A stretch of DNA of 64,000 bases from Paenibacillus sp. ACRRX (GTDB lineage Bacteria; Bacillota; Bacilli; Paenibacillales; Paenibacillaceae): positions 310,001 to 374,000 of the forward strand of contig NZ_JAKRNK010000005.1 of NCBI RefSeq assembly GCF_022346885.1. The letters are read 5' to 3'. This document shows positions 38,683 through 46,776 of this stretch, in pieces. Position 1 is the first letter of the stretch, and every line of letters starts with the position of its first letter. The notes under the pieces were generated by a model. That model saw only the letters and a list, made by a program, of their open reading frames with translations, was not told the origin of the DNA and searched no databases. Position numbers and translations under genes: made by a program.

Positions 38683-38713
38683 ACAGACTGAACAATAAAA
38701 ACGTTCAGTCTGT
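38683..38713. repeat. Perfect 11-bp hairpin inside the PKS operon
   Basis: ACAGACTGAAC (38683-38693) and GTTCAGTCTGT (38703-38713) form perfect arms with a 9-base loop. It lies in the 145-base gap between the HisC-like gene and the first large PKS, about 32 bases upstream of the PKS start. On the transcribed strand only three T residues follow the stem, so it is not a convincing full terminator. It may pause polymerase, cause partial attenuation, or protect or process the mRNA. Confidence 0.6.
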
Positions 38714-38796
38714 GCTTATCCCTTGCTTGCGCATTTCGATGTGAATGTGACCTGCTCATCCGGTCTTATCTAAGACTCACGTCACCCACGGCTTCG

Positions 38797-39861
38797 TTAT
38801 GTCGACCTTACTTGAGCGAACTCATGCAGATACTTCAACAGCACATCCATTTCTGCATCTGTACCGATGGTAATTCGCAGCTTGTCCGACAGTCGCGGAG
38901 CGTCAAAATGGCGAACGTAAACTTGTCTGCCCTTCAAATACTCGTAAATATCAATCGCGCTGTCATGCACTGGCTTACATAATACAAAGTTGGCCTCTGA
39001 AGGCAGCACTTCAAAACCAAGGTCTGTCAGCGCCGCTGTTACCCGTGCGCGAGTAGCCACTATCCGCTTGACAGTGCTTTGCAAGTAAGTTTGATCTTTA
39101 AAGGCTGCTTCCGCCAGTAATTGGCTTAAATGACTCACGTTATAGGAATCTCTGCATTTGTCCAATGCATGCACAAGTGCAGGATCGGCCAAACTGTAGC
39201 CTACACGGATTCCACATAATGAGTAGGATTTGGAAAAAGTACGCAGCACAACCAGATTAGGATATCTTCCAACAAGCTCGCATGCAGAGGCTTCTGCGGG
39301 TGCGAAGTCCATATAGGCCTCATCAATGACTACAAGCCCATCATAACGCTGCAGCAATTCCTCAATCTCGGCCAAGGGCAGCATCAATCCGGTCTGTGCG
39401 TTAGGATTGGCAATAAATATGCCCTTCGCTCCTGTCTGTACTAATGCCTGTATATCGATTGTGAAGTCATCTCTTGTTGGCACGTATTCCGTGTGAACAC
39501 GGTGGATATCAGCAATCGTTTTGTATAACGTATACGTAGGGTAAGGCGTAGCAATGGAGTCTTGTTCCTCAAAACAAACTTGGAAAATGTAAGAAATAAT
39601 CTCATCAGAACCGTTTCCACAAAATAGATGATCAGAGGACAACTGGTAATGTGCCGCGATCAACTGCCGCAAGCTTTGGCTAGTCGCGTCAGGATAATAA
39701 CGGAGCTGAGCATAATCAAATCCACCCAGCACTTCTTGTACTTGAGGCGAGGGAGGATAAGGATTCTCGTTGGCGTTGATCTTGATAACGCGGCCGTCCA
39801 TCTGAGGTTGAATTCCCGGCACATAGGGTGCAAGCTGCTCTATCGACTGTTTAATATACAT
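38797..39861 (-). CDS. HisC-like class-I/II PLP aminotransferase in the PKS operon
   Basis: 354 residues, matching histidinol-phosphate aminotransferases along the whole length: INANENPYPPSP at the N-terminus, GNGSDEIISYIFQ, PTYTLYKTIA, IANPNAQTG, VVIDEAYMDFA, and the PLP lysine in TFSKSYSLCGIRVGY (about 215). The expected NPNNPTG reads NPNAQTG. No other histidine genes are nearby. Its position between the AT/ER gene and the PKS genes suggests a biosynthetic role, such as transamination of a keto acid building block or chain terminus, rather than histidine synthesis. A GGAGGT site precedes the ATG. Substrate unknown. Confidence 0.8.
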   Translation of the reverse strand: MYIKQSIEQLAPYVPGIQPQMDGRVIKINANENPYPPSPQVQEVLGGFDYAQLRYYPDATSQSLRQLIAAHYQLSSDHLFCGNGSDEIISYIFQVCFEEQDSIATPYPTYTLYKTIADIHRVHTEYVPTRDDFTIDIQALVQTGAKGIFIANPNAQTGLMLPLAEIEELLQRYDGLVVIDEAYMDFAPAEASACELVGRYPNLVVLRTFSKSYSLCGIRVGYSLADPALVHALDKCRDSYNVSHLSQLLAEAAFKDQTYLQSTVKRIVATRARVTAALTDLGFEVLPSEANFVLCKPVHDSAIDIYEYLKGRQVYVRHFDAPRLSDKLRITIGTDAEMDVLLKYLHEFAQVRST

Positions 39862-39943
39862 AGACTACCTCCAAGCCTGCAAATTGAGATGCTCCCAAAA
39901 TCATAGCAATTAATGGTAAACATTTCAATTCAAATCCTACGAT

Positions 39944-42900
39944 TTATGTCGCATATTGCAACACTTGTCGACGCAGCAGTTCAGCGGTCTCGTCGCATAG
40001 TTTGCGGCCAATCTCATCAACATGACGCTGCTGCCAATGCTCTAGATTAGTACCTTTCACCCATTGATTAAAGGCACCTAGTGCTGGTCCGCAATGAATC
40101 TGATAGTTTACACGCTGTGCTGGATCTCCGTTAATCGCTGCCAGATTCGACATCGCAAAATACCATTTAAAAATAAGCGCCATCTTATGCTTCGAATCCC
40201 GTTCCGCTTTTTCGGTTTCTGCCTTCGATTTGTAAGCTCGAACTGCAGCGTACACTTCATCAAACGTCTTCTGAAAAAACTTCTCCTCAATCATCTGCCG
40301 TGTGCGCTCATCGATCTGTTCAATCGAATCGAAATTACGATAAAGCTCATATAATTTATTTGCCCGAGCAGAAAAAAATCCGCCCTTCTTTAATACTTGA
40401 ACCTTTGCACCAAGCTCAAACATATCACCTGCCGGAGCATAATCCATATCTTGAATATCCGCCTGCTGCAGCAGTTCTTTAACCGATTCGCTAGTATTTG
40501 CCTCGACTGTGCATTGATTGATCGATCCTGTTACCAAGTAATCTGCTCCCATCATGTAAGCGGCGAGTGCTGCCTCAGGAGTTCCTATCCCCCCAGCTGC
40601 CCCTATTCGAATTCGCTTGTTGTAACCAAAGCGCTTCATATAGTCATCCCGCAGACGGATCATAGCCGGCAGCAGTGTATAAGGAGAACGATGATCTGTA
40701 TGTCCACCAGAATCAGCCTCTACCGAAATGTCATCCGCCATTGGAACTTCCCTTAACAGCGCAGCTGACTCAGGTGTGATGCTTCCTGCAAGCAGCAGCT
40801 TGGATATGATGCGTTCTGGAGCGGGGCTTAAAAATGAAGTCGCCACCTCCGGTCGTGATACTTTTGCGATGATACAATTTCTAATCTGCACACTCCCATC
40901 TGAATGACGACTTAATCCGCAAGCACGGTAGCGAACCAGAGCAGCATTTACACTCATATAAGCAGAAGCCTCGACAAGTTTCACACCATATTGGACATAC
41001 AGATCAACCAGCTGCTCTTCCTTCTCTGGGTGCTCTGGATCATGCAGAAGATTGATCCCGTAAGACTCCCCGCTCGACAATTGTTGTTGAATGGTGCGAA
41101 TCGCTGCTTCGACTCGATCAAGGCTGAGTCCCCCAGCTCCGAACACACCCAGCATACCTGCTTGGCCTGCTCGCACGACCATTTGTTCAGAGGCGATCCC
41201 TTTGTACATGGCTCCAACCATATAAGCATATTGAAGCCCATAATCCCGCTTGAATTGAGGATCACCAAGTGTCATCCCGATCGTATCTTGTACCCATCGT
41301 GATTCGTCCGGCTGATCAAGCTGCCGAACTTCCTCAGCAGGAATATCGTTCGGAACAAGAAGCGGGGTCGCTTCCTTCCGAATGGATGCGATCAGCTTCG
41401 TTAATACATTGCCAGGTCCAATCTCCCGATATTCCTCTACCCCCAGTCCCATCAAATACCGAATCGTATCGGTCCACCTTACCGAATGTGTAATCTGACT
41501 TGCTAAATGCTGTTTCAGTTGATGCTGTTCATATGGTCTTGCCGTCACGTTTGATACAACAGGAATAGTCAGAGTGCCAAAGGAGAATTCACTTAGAAAA
41601 ACGCCAAAACTATCGTAAGCTGCTGTCATCATACGAGAGTGGAATGCACCACTCACCTTTAGCGGAATAACGAGGCGGGCACCAGCTGCCTCGCACGCCT
41701 GCTGTGCTTGCAGCATATCCGCCTGCGGACCTGAGATCACAATTTGCGTTAAATTGTTGTAATTGGCGATATCGATCTGATCAAGACCGTGATCCTCAAG
41801 TGCTTGTCGAAGTTTGTCCTCGTCTAGTCCGATTACTGCAGCCATTCCCCCACCGCTAGCCTGGCTCATTAAAACACCGCGGCGCTGCACAAGACGAAGC
41901 CCGGTTTCAAAGTCAAAGGCTCCCGCGGCGTATAGCGCATTGTACTCCCCTAAGCTGTGACCGGCGACAATATTCGGGAGACCAAACTCGTTTAACGCCT
42001 TCAAATAATGCAGCGCATTAACAACATATAGCGCAGGTTGCGTATACTGAGTCTGACCAAGCAAGTTATTTGGGTCCTGCACACACAGTTCCTTGATTGA
42101 ATACCCCAAAATGCGGTCGGCCAGAGCCGTCATTTCCGAATATTCGTCAAATAATCCCTCTCCCATACCGCGCTGCTGAGAACCCTGCCCGGGAAATACA
42201 TATGCCCTCATTGATTTCGCCTCCTTATGATTCGACTTATGATTCGAAGTATAGTCCGGCTTGGATATTTTCTTATTGTCCGACTTATGAGGCGACGCGT
42301 ACTCCCCTTTATCCGCCGACTTATGATTTGATGTGATTCTTGTTCGAGTATGCTTTTGCATTTGCTTCAGACTGTCCCAATTAGCAGCATCTTGTCGAAA
42401 ACGAGACATAATTGTCTTCATTTCCGACTCGGATTGTGTCGCAAGGCACCGCTTGGCCATATTCGCCATTCCCCCGGAAGGACCTAGATCGATAAACACA
42501 GCTGGTCCTTCATGCTCAAGTGTCTCAAAGCTTTTCTGGAGCGAAATAGGCTGGCGGATAACTTGCCACAAGTAATCCGTTTGCAGCTCCTGCAGCGGTC
42601 TGCCGTCTACTCCTGATACGAGGGTAAGGTTCCCAGGCATGAATTTCTTTTGTGACAAATAGTGTTTATAGGGTGCTGCTGCATGGTCGATAAATCTGGA
42701 ATGAAAAGCATGGGACACGGGGAGAAGTTCACGTACAATATACTGTTGATGCAAGTAAGTCTGAACAGCCTGAATTGCTGCTTGGTTCCCTGTAATGACG
42801 AAGTGGGTGTCCGACAGCTGAGCAGCAAGCTCACTATGTTCATGCAGAAGGCCGTTATCCGTATAGATCGATACATTATCCAAAATTGCAAGCATGCCGC

Positions 42901-43303
42901 CTGCTGCACAATAGTTGTCAAGGGTCTTTGCCTGCTCGATAACCATCTCTAGGCCATCTTGCCACCCCATCATCCCTGCCGCAGTCGCAGCAGCAAATTC
43001 ACCCATACTTTCGCCCAGCACATAATCTGGATATATACCGTACGAGAACATGAGCTGAGTCATCGCAGTCTCAATCATATAAATAGCAGGATGCGTAAAC
43101 AAAGTACGATCAAACGGCTCTGACTGCTTTTGCTTCGGATCATACAGCTTGTCGAGTAACGATTCACCAATCATCGCAGCGGCAGCTTGATCAAGTCGAA
43201 GCATCCAGTCGCGGAACACTGGCTCCTGCTCGAATAATGCTCGTCCCATCCCATAATATTGAGACCCTTGTCCAGCGTACATAAACACAATCGATTTGCT
43301 CAT
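39944..43303 (-). CDS. Fused trans-acting acyl hydrolase-acyltransferase-enoyl reductase
   Basis: 1119 residues with three domains. Residues 1-300 have an AT fold with the Ser in GESMGEFA; the Arg that binds the malonyl carboxylate is missing (EQAKTLDN where the next domain has QRRGVLM), which suits a proofreading acyl hydrolase. Residues about 364-660 form a complete malonyl transferase (VFPGQGSQ, GHSLGEY, QRRGVLM). Residues about 665-1119 form a PfaD-type FMN enoyl reductase (GVFGAGGLS, GAAGGIGTPEAALAAYMMGAD). A repetitive Lys/Ser/His/Asn-rich linker (NHKS and PHKS units) joins the first two domains. It supplies extender units to all the AT-less modules and could reduce selected enoyl intermediates. 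AGGAGA precedes the ATG. Confidence 0.93.
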   Translation of the reverse strand: MSKSIVFMYAGQGSQYYGMGRALFEQEPVFRDWMLRLDQAAAAMIGESLLDKLYDPKQKQSEPFDRTLFTHPAIYMIETAMTQLMFSYGIYPDYVLGESMGEFAAATAAGMMGWQDGLEMVIEQAKTLDNYCAAGGMLAILDNVSIYTDNGLLHEHSELAAQLSDTHFVITGNQAAIQAVQTYLHQQYIVRELLPVSHAFHSRFIDHAAAPYKHYLSQKKFMPGNLTLVSGVDGRPLQELQTDYLWQVIRQPISLQKSFETLEHEGPAVFIDLGPSGGMANMAKRCLATQSESEMKTIMSRFRQDAANWDSLKQMQKHTRTRITSNHKSADKGEYASPHKSDNKKISKPDYTSNHKSNHKEAKSMRAYVFPGQGSQQRGMGEGLFDEYSEMTALADRILGYSIKELCVQDPNNLLGQTQYTQPALYVVNALHYLKALNEFGLPNIVAGHSLGEYNALYAAGAFDFETGLRLVQRRGVLMSQASGGGMAAVIGLDEDKLRQALEDHGLDQIDIANYNNLTQIVISGPQADMLQAQQACEAAGARLVIPLKVSGAFHSRMMTAAYDSFGVFLSEFSFGTLTIPVVSNVTARPYEQHQLKQHLASQITHSVRWTDTIRYLMGLGVEEYREIGPGNVLTKLIASIRKEATPLLVPNDIPAEEVRQLDQPDESRWVQDTIGMTLGDPQFKRDYGLQYAYMVGAMYKGIASEQMVVRAGQAGMLGVFGAGGLSLDRVEAAIRTIQQQLSSGESYGINLLHDPEHPEKEEQLVDLYVQYGVKLVEASAYMSVNAALVRYRACGLSRHSDGSVQIRNCIIAKVSRPEVATSFLSPAPERIISKLLLAGSITPESAALLREVPMADDISVEADSGGHTDHRSPYTLLPAMIRLRDDYMKRFGYNKRIRIGAAGGIGTPEAALAAYMMGADYLVTGSINQCTVEANTSESVKELLQQADIQDMDYAPAGDMFELGAKVQVLKKGGFFSARANKLYELYRNFDSIEQIDERTRQMIEEKFFQKTFDEVYAAVRAYKSKAETEKAERDSKHKMALIFKWYFAMSNLAAINGDPAQRVNYQIHCGPALGAFNQWVKGTNLEHWQQRHVDEIGRKLCDETAELLRRQVLQYAT

Positions 43304-43354
43304 AAGTTATCTCCTAAACTAATTCCTGGCTTTCGAAAATGAGCGGCGGATGTC

Positions 43355-44167
43355 TCAGATGTCTATACGTAATTGCTGTGCAAATGCGGGAATTAGAAGT
43401 GGTGAGTCAACAAAAGGAGCTGCCAGCGTGGCATGACGAGGATACGTTATGGCATACGCATACGGACCTGCGATGAAGGAAAGGAAGCGGTACTGCGGAA
43501 AAAAAGCGTAGCGACCGTAAACAGAAGAAGCGCTAGCTTTCACATCAACTGTTTCATAAAAATGAGGCGGAACAGTTAATCCCGTCTTTAGCACTTTGGA
43601 AAGTGATTCTTTGGCAGTCCACAGCAGTGTTAAAGAAGCTGCTTGAGCAAATGGGAGCTGCTTGACGGTGTTACACTCACTTGCTGTAAGCTGGCTCTTC
43701 AACACATCCGTTTTCTCCTGTTGGACAAGCTCCATATCAATACCTAGCGGATTCGCTTCATGAAACGCGATTGCTGCTGCACCACCGTCACAATGCGTGA
43801 TGCTGACCTGAATGTTAGAATGACCATCCACTGTGACGATCGGCTGCTCGAACTGACCGTGCCGGATCGCTATTCGCTGCAACGGAATATCAATGCCGAT
43901 CCATGCTGCTACAGCGTGCTTGGCCGCGTAACGCCCAGCCAAATAACTTTGTCGGCGCTTTACGAATCGCAGCTTGTCGAGATATGCCGCTTCGCTGGGA
44001 TGGAGCCACTCCGCAGCTCTTTCTCTCTTGCCAGCCAGGCCGCATACTGTCATGATCGCTCGCTCATACCGGTTTGCTGTATGCAGCCTTAAATGACAAG
44101 TGATGCGCTCCGGACTGGAACGAATGTGATTCAATCGCGTCCGTTTAACCCTATCCACGCTAACCAT
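43355..44167 (-). CDS. Sfp-type 4'-phosphopantetheinyl transferase
   Basis: A 270-residue protein with the Sfp signatures RRQSYLAGRYAAKHA, SITHC, PLGIDMELV (Mg2+-binding Asp/Glu) and WTAKESLSKVLKTGL. It converts the apo carrier proteins of this cluster to holo forms on the cytosolic side. First gene of the long operon, about 265 bases downstream of the proposed promoter. The ribosome-binding site GGGAGG is 11 bases before the ATG, slightly far. The N-terminal 40 residues are Arg-rich and variable. Confidence 0.9.
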   Translation of the reverse strand: MVSVDRVKRTRLNHIRSSPERITCHLRLHTANRYERAIMTVCGLAGKRERAAEWLHPSEAAYLDKLRFVKRRQSYLAGRYAAKHAVAAWIGIDIPLQRIAIRHGQFEQPIVTVDGHSNIQVSITHCDGGAAAIAFHEANPLGIDMELVQQEKTDVLKSQLTASECNTVKQLPFAQAASLTLLWTAKESLSKVLKTGLTVPPHFYETVDVKASASSVYGRYAFFPQYRFLSFIAGPYAYAITYPRHATLAAPFVDSPLLIPAFAQQLRIDI

Positions 44168-44282
44168 AGCAGGCAGTACCTCCCTGAGTCTACAATGAAC
44201 GCAAACATAACAAACACGCCTGCGGACACACCCTCCCCCGTTCGTCTGCAGACATGCACACTACCTGTTTACGCTTATATGA

Positions 44283-44330
44283 ACTAGTGTCACCTTAACG
44301 CGCCGCAACGTCGATTAAGGGAGACCTAGT
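44283..44330 (-). promoter_or_regulatory. Long leader hairpin, candidate LoaP recruitment RNA
   Basis: Arms of about 16 bases: 44283-44298 pairs with 44315-44330 (ACTAG with CTAGT; GTC with GAC; CCTTAA with TTAAGG), interrupted by a single-base bulge and a small asymmetric internal loop. No T-run follows on the minus strand, so it is not an intrinsic terminator. It lies in the 5' leader of the PKS operon, about 100 bases after the proposed start of transcription and 115 before the first gene. LoaP proteins are known to bind a hairpin with an internal loop in the leaders of their target operons; assignment here rests on position and shape. Confidence 0.6.
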
Positions 44331-44439
44331 CTATCAACTTCCAAAACAAATACATACGCTTATACTTTTTGATACATATAAACCTACTCTTACACACTTT
44401 TGCACACCTAATCTTTCACCCATACCAAAATACACGATT

Positions 44440-44468
44440 ATCGTAGCGGATAACAAAAATAATGTCAA
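44440..44468 (-). promoter_or_regulatory. Candidate promoter of the PKS/NRPS operon
   Basis: On the minus strand a consensus -35 TTGACA (44468-44463), a 17-base spacer and TACGAT (44445-44440) predict transcription from about 44433. The 395-base divergent gap 44168-44562 holds this promoter, the leader hairpin and the loaP start signals; I see no short gene in it. Confidence 0.5.
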
Positions 44469-44517
44469 TTTATTTTATTTATTCTACAATTCGACTTTTT
44501 TTTCATTTTATAGAAGG

Positions 44518-44523
44518 TATACT
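44518..44523 (+). promoter_or_regulatory. Candidate -10 element of loaP
   Basis: TATACT about 40 bases before the loaP start, behind a T-rich stretch. There is no good -35 match at the right distance, so this is weak. Confidence 0.3.
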
Positions 44524-44562
44524 ACTTCCAAGTCAAGCCAATCCAAAAAAGGAATGATTCTA

Positions 44563-45111
44563 TTGCACTGGTACGCCCTTTTTGTTGAAACAGGCCAAGA
44601 AGAAACGGTCCAGCGATCGCTTAAACAGCAATTTGATCCAACCATACTGATGTCATTAGTACCTAAACGTAAAGTTCCCGAAAAGAAGATGGGACACACT
44701 CAGCATGTACTAAGAAAGATGTTTCCTGGGTACGTCCTTATCCAGACAAGCATGAATGCTGATCGCTACCATTCCTTAAGACGCATACCTCATGTTCTAC
44801 GTATGTTGACAAATGGTCGAAAGAACGAGCACAACCCCGAATCCTTTCAACTCTCCTCCATCCACGATGTTGAAATCGCACACTTACTAAAACTGCTCGA
44901 TGCCACGGAAATTCTTGAGTACTCTACCTTACAAATACTTTCAAATTCGAATATTCATGTCGTCGCCGGTCCTTTGCAAGGGATGGAAAATCTCATCAAG
45001 AAAGTAGATCGACACAAAAATCGGGCAACGCTTCAGCTTCCTTTTCTTGGCGAACCCAGATCTATCGAAGTGGGCATCCATATTATGTATCCGCCTCGAA
45101 CTAGCGAATGA
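44563..45111 (+). CDS. loaP: LoaP-type NusG paralogue, processive antiterminator
   Basis: 182 residues. I chose the TTG at 44563 because AAAAGGA lies 9 bases upstream; the ATG at 44554 abuts that site. The protein then begins MHWYALFVETGQEE, a typical NGN start. The NGN domain (1-105) includes VPKRKVPEKKMG, MFPGYVLIQT and RRIPHVLRML. The KOW domain (125-180) includes VVAGPLQGMENLIKKVDRHK. NusG paralogues of this LoaP type travel with RNA polymerase and suppress termination in long polyketide operons such as difficidin and macrolactin. It is the only plus-strand gene among the biosynthetic genes, divergent from the PKS operon and convergent with the adenylation gene (20-base gap). A general NusG is unlikely in this context and at this divergence. 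Confidence 0.85.
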   Translation: MHWYALFVETGQEETVQRSLKQQFDPTILMSLVPKRKVPEKKMGHTQHVLRKMFPGYVLIQTSMNADRYHSLRRIPHVLRMLTNGRKNEHNPESFQLSSIHDVEIAHLLKLLDATEILEYSTLQILSNSNIHVVAGPLQGMENLIKKVDRHKNRATLQLPFLGEPRSIEVGIHIMYPPRTSE

Positions 45112-45130
45112 CATCCCATAAAATGCTGCC

Positions 45131-46735
45131 TCATTCATCTCGTTCTACGTAGATTAAAATACCGCTGTTGTTCATCTTAGAAGATTGTACGAATCGGATT
45201 AACTTCTGCTTGTCCGTTTTGTCTGAAGGCAGCTTCGGCAATTGCTTCGTTAATACGAGTCGCCTCGGTACCATATAGGATGGAAGCTGTTTCTCCATGC
45301 CTACCAATACCTCTTCGCCTGCAGCTTCCGTCAGTGGGGCGTCCACTTCAACAGCTACTGTCAGCAGCTTGCCTTGGATGTGATCCTCTACAACAAATAT
45401 CGTTGCATCCAATACAATCGACTGAGCAAACAAAGCCTGTCTAATCTCATTCAGATTAATGCGGCGTCCCCATATTTTGATCTCATCGTCAGCTCTGCCT
45501 ATATAATGAACATCCCCTCCATGATCAAAATAACAAATATCACCTGTTCGATAATACTGCAGGCCAGACATAGACACGATTCTCCTACGAGTCTCCTCCG
45601 CATTATCCCAATACTCGTCTAGAATCTGGATGCCGCTTACAAGCAATTCTCCTGCCTCTCCGTGCGGGAGGGGCTGCAAATGCTCGTCCACGATTCGGAT
45701 ATGAATACCAGCTAATGGCTTTCCGATTGGATAAGGCTCTACTCGATCTGGCTCCAGCTCCGTAATGGGATACGCCAAGCACGCACAAGTTGCTTCAGTC
45801 GGACCATACCCATTTACAATTTTAAGACCGGGAATTCGGCTTAACCACTGCTGGGTGGCTTTGACATTTAACACATCTGCCCCTGTCCATATCGTCTTAA
45901 CGCTGCTCAAATTGTAATCGTCCATCGTACCACTGTCCGCAATCATCGTGAGTATCGGAGCCACCGCCGTAAACTGCGTGATTCCTTCTTCTTCCACGAT
46001 GCCCATCACCGTTGTTGGCAGAATCAAGCCATCATATAAATAAACAGTTGCCCCCCGATACAAAGGATAGAAAGTGTCCACAACTACAGCATCAAAGAAA
46101 AATGGCGCCAAGTTCAAACATTTGGAGCTCTCGTTTAAGCTCATATGCGCGTTAGCCGCTTCAAAGAAAGCGACTAGACTATCATGTCGAATGACTACGC
46201 CTTTAGGGGAGCCTGTTGATCCAGAGGTGAACATACAGTAAGCAGGCGCATCCAGACTTACAGCCGGCAATGCAATTGCTGGGCTCATATGCATCTGAGC
46301 ACTCCATTGTTCTGTATGCGAATAAGCCAGCAGCTCTTCTGACGGAATATGCTTTAATCCAGGCGCCAGATCGGCTATACGCTCGCCATCCTCTTCAGGC
46401 GCGACTACAGCGCACGGCTGCGCACTGTCGAGGATATACTTGATGCGTGCGTCGGGATTCCCCGCATCAAGCGGTACAAAGACGGCGCCCGCCTTAAAGC
46501 AGCCATAAATAGCAATCATCAGACGCACATCTTTGTAGGTCATTACACATACTCGCTCGCCCTGCTTCATGCCCATGCTGACCAAGCGCCTTGCAAACTG
46601 CTCACTCCAATAGTTAAGCTGCATGTATGTTAAGCTTGTTTCATCATGTACAACAGCAGCTCGATCCGGCAGCCTAACGGCCAATTCAGATAAACGCTGC
46701 CCCACACAGCATGGCTTCAACTGACTAATCGTCAT
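45131..46735 (-). CDS. Stand-alone amino acid adenylation enzyme
   Basis: 534 residues, a complete NRPS-type A domain with no carrier attached: FTSGSTGSPKG (A3), NGYGPTE (A5), YYRTGD (A7), GRADDEIKIWGRRINLNEI (A8) and a Lys in the A10 region (SDKTDK). By-eye GrsA alignment gives D235 A236 V239 A278 I299 T301 G322 C330 A331. D235 indicates an alpha-amino acid; the small, non-polar pocket does not match a code I recognise. Its likely partner is the discrete ACP encoded two genes upstream. GGAGG precedes the ATG. It ends the second operon, tail to tail with loaP. Could activate the starter unit of the PKS or the monomer of a separate product. Confidence 0.88.
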   Translation of the reverse strand: MTISQLKPCCVGQRLSELAVRLPDRAAVVHDETSLTYMQLNYWSEQFARRLVSMGMKQGERVCVMTYKDVRLMIAIYGCFKAGAVFVPLDAGNPDARIKYILDSAQPCAVVAPEEDGERIADLAPGLKHIPSEELLAYSHTEQWSAQMHMSPAIALPAVSLDAPAYCMFTSGSTGSPKGVVIRHDSLVAFFEAANAHMSLNESSKCLNLAPFFFDAVVVDTFYPLYRGATVYLYDGLILPTTVMGIVEEEGITQFTAVAPILTMIADSGTMDDYNLSSVKTIWTGADVLNVKATQQWLSRIPGLKIVNGYGPTEATCACLAYPITELEPDRVEPYPIGKPLAGIHIRIVDEHLQPLPHGEAGELLVSGIQILDEYWDNAEETRRRIVSMSGLQYYRTGDICYFDHGGDVHYIGRADDEIKIWGRRINLNEIRQALFAQSIVLDATIFVVEDHIQGKLLTVAVEVDAPLTEAAGEEVLVGMEKQLPSYMVPRRLVLTKQLPKLPSDKTDKQKLIRFVQSSKMNNSGILIYVERDE

Positions 46736-46776
46736 ATAACGGCCTCCTCTCCCCTATCCTTTGCTGTATCACCCTC

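Noticed and set aside
38652..38759. N-terminal extension of the first PKS
   Set aside because: The extension includes the hairpin sequence, lacks a ribosome-binding site and is Arg-rich without similarity; the ATG at 38651 follows AGGAGG.
8365..44167. Edeine-, paenilamicin- or bacillaene-type cluster
   Set aside because: Edeine and paenilamicin lines lack an HMGS cassette as far as I recall, and the bacillaene line is much larger with a different module order; I could not match the module order to a named product.
44283..44330. Leader hairpin as an intrinsic terminator
   Set aside because: No T-run follows the stem on either strand.
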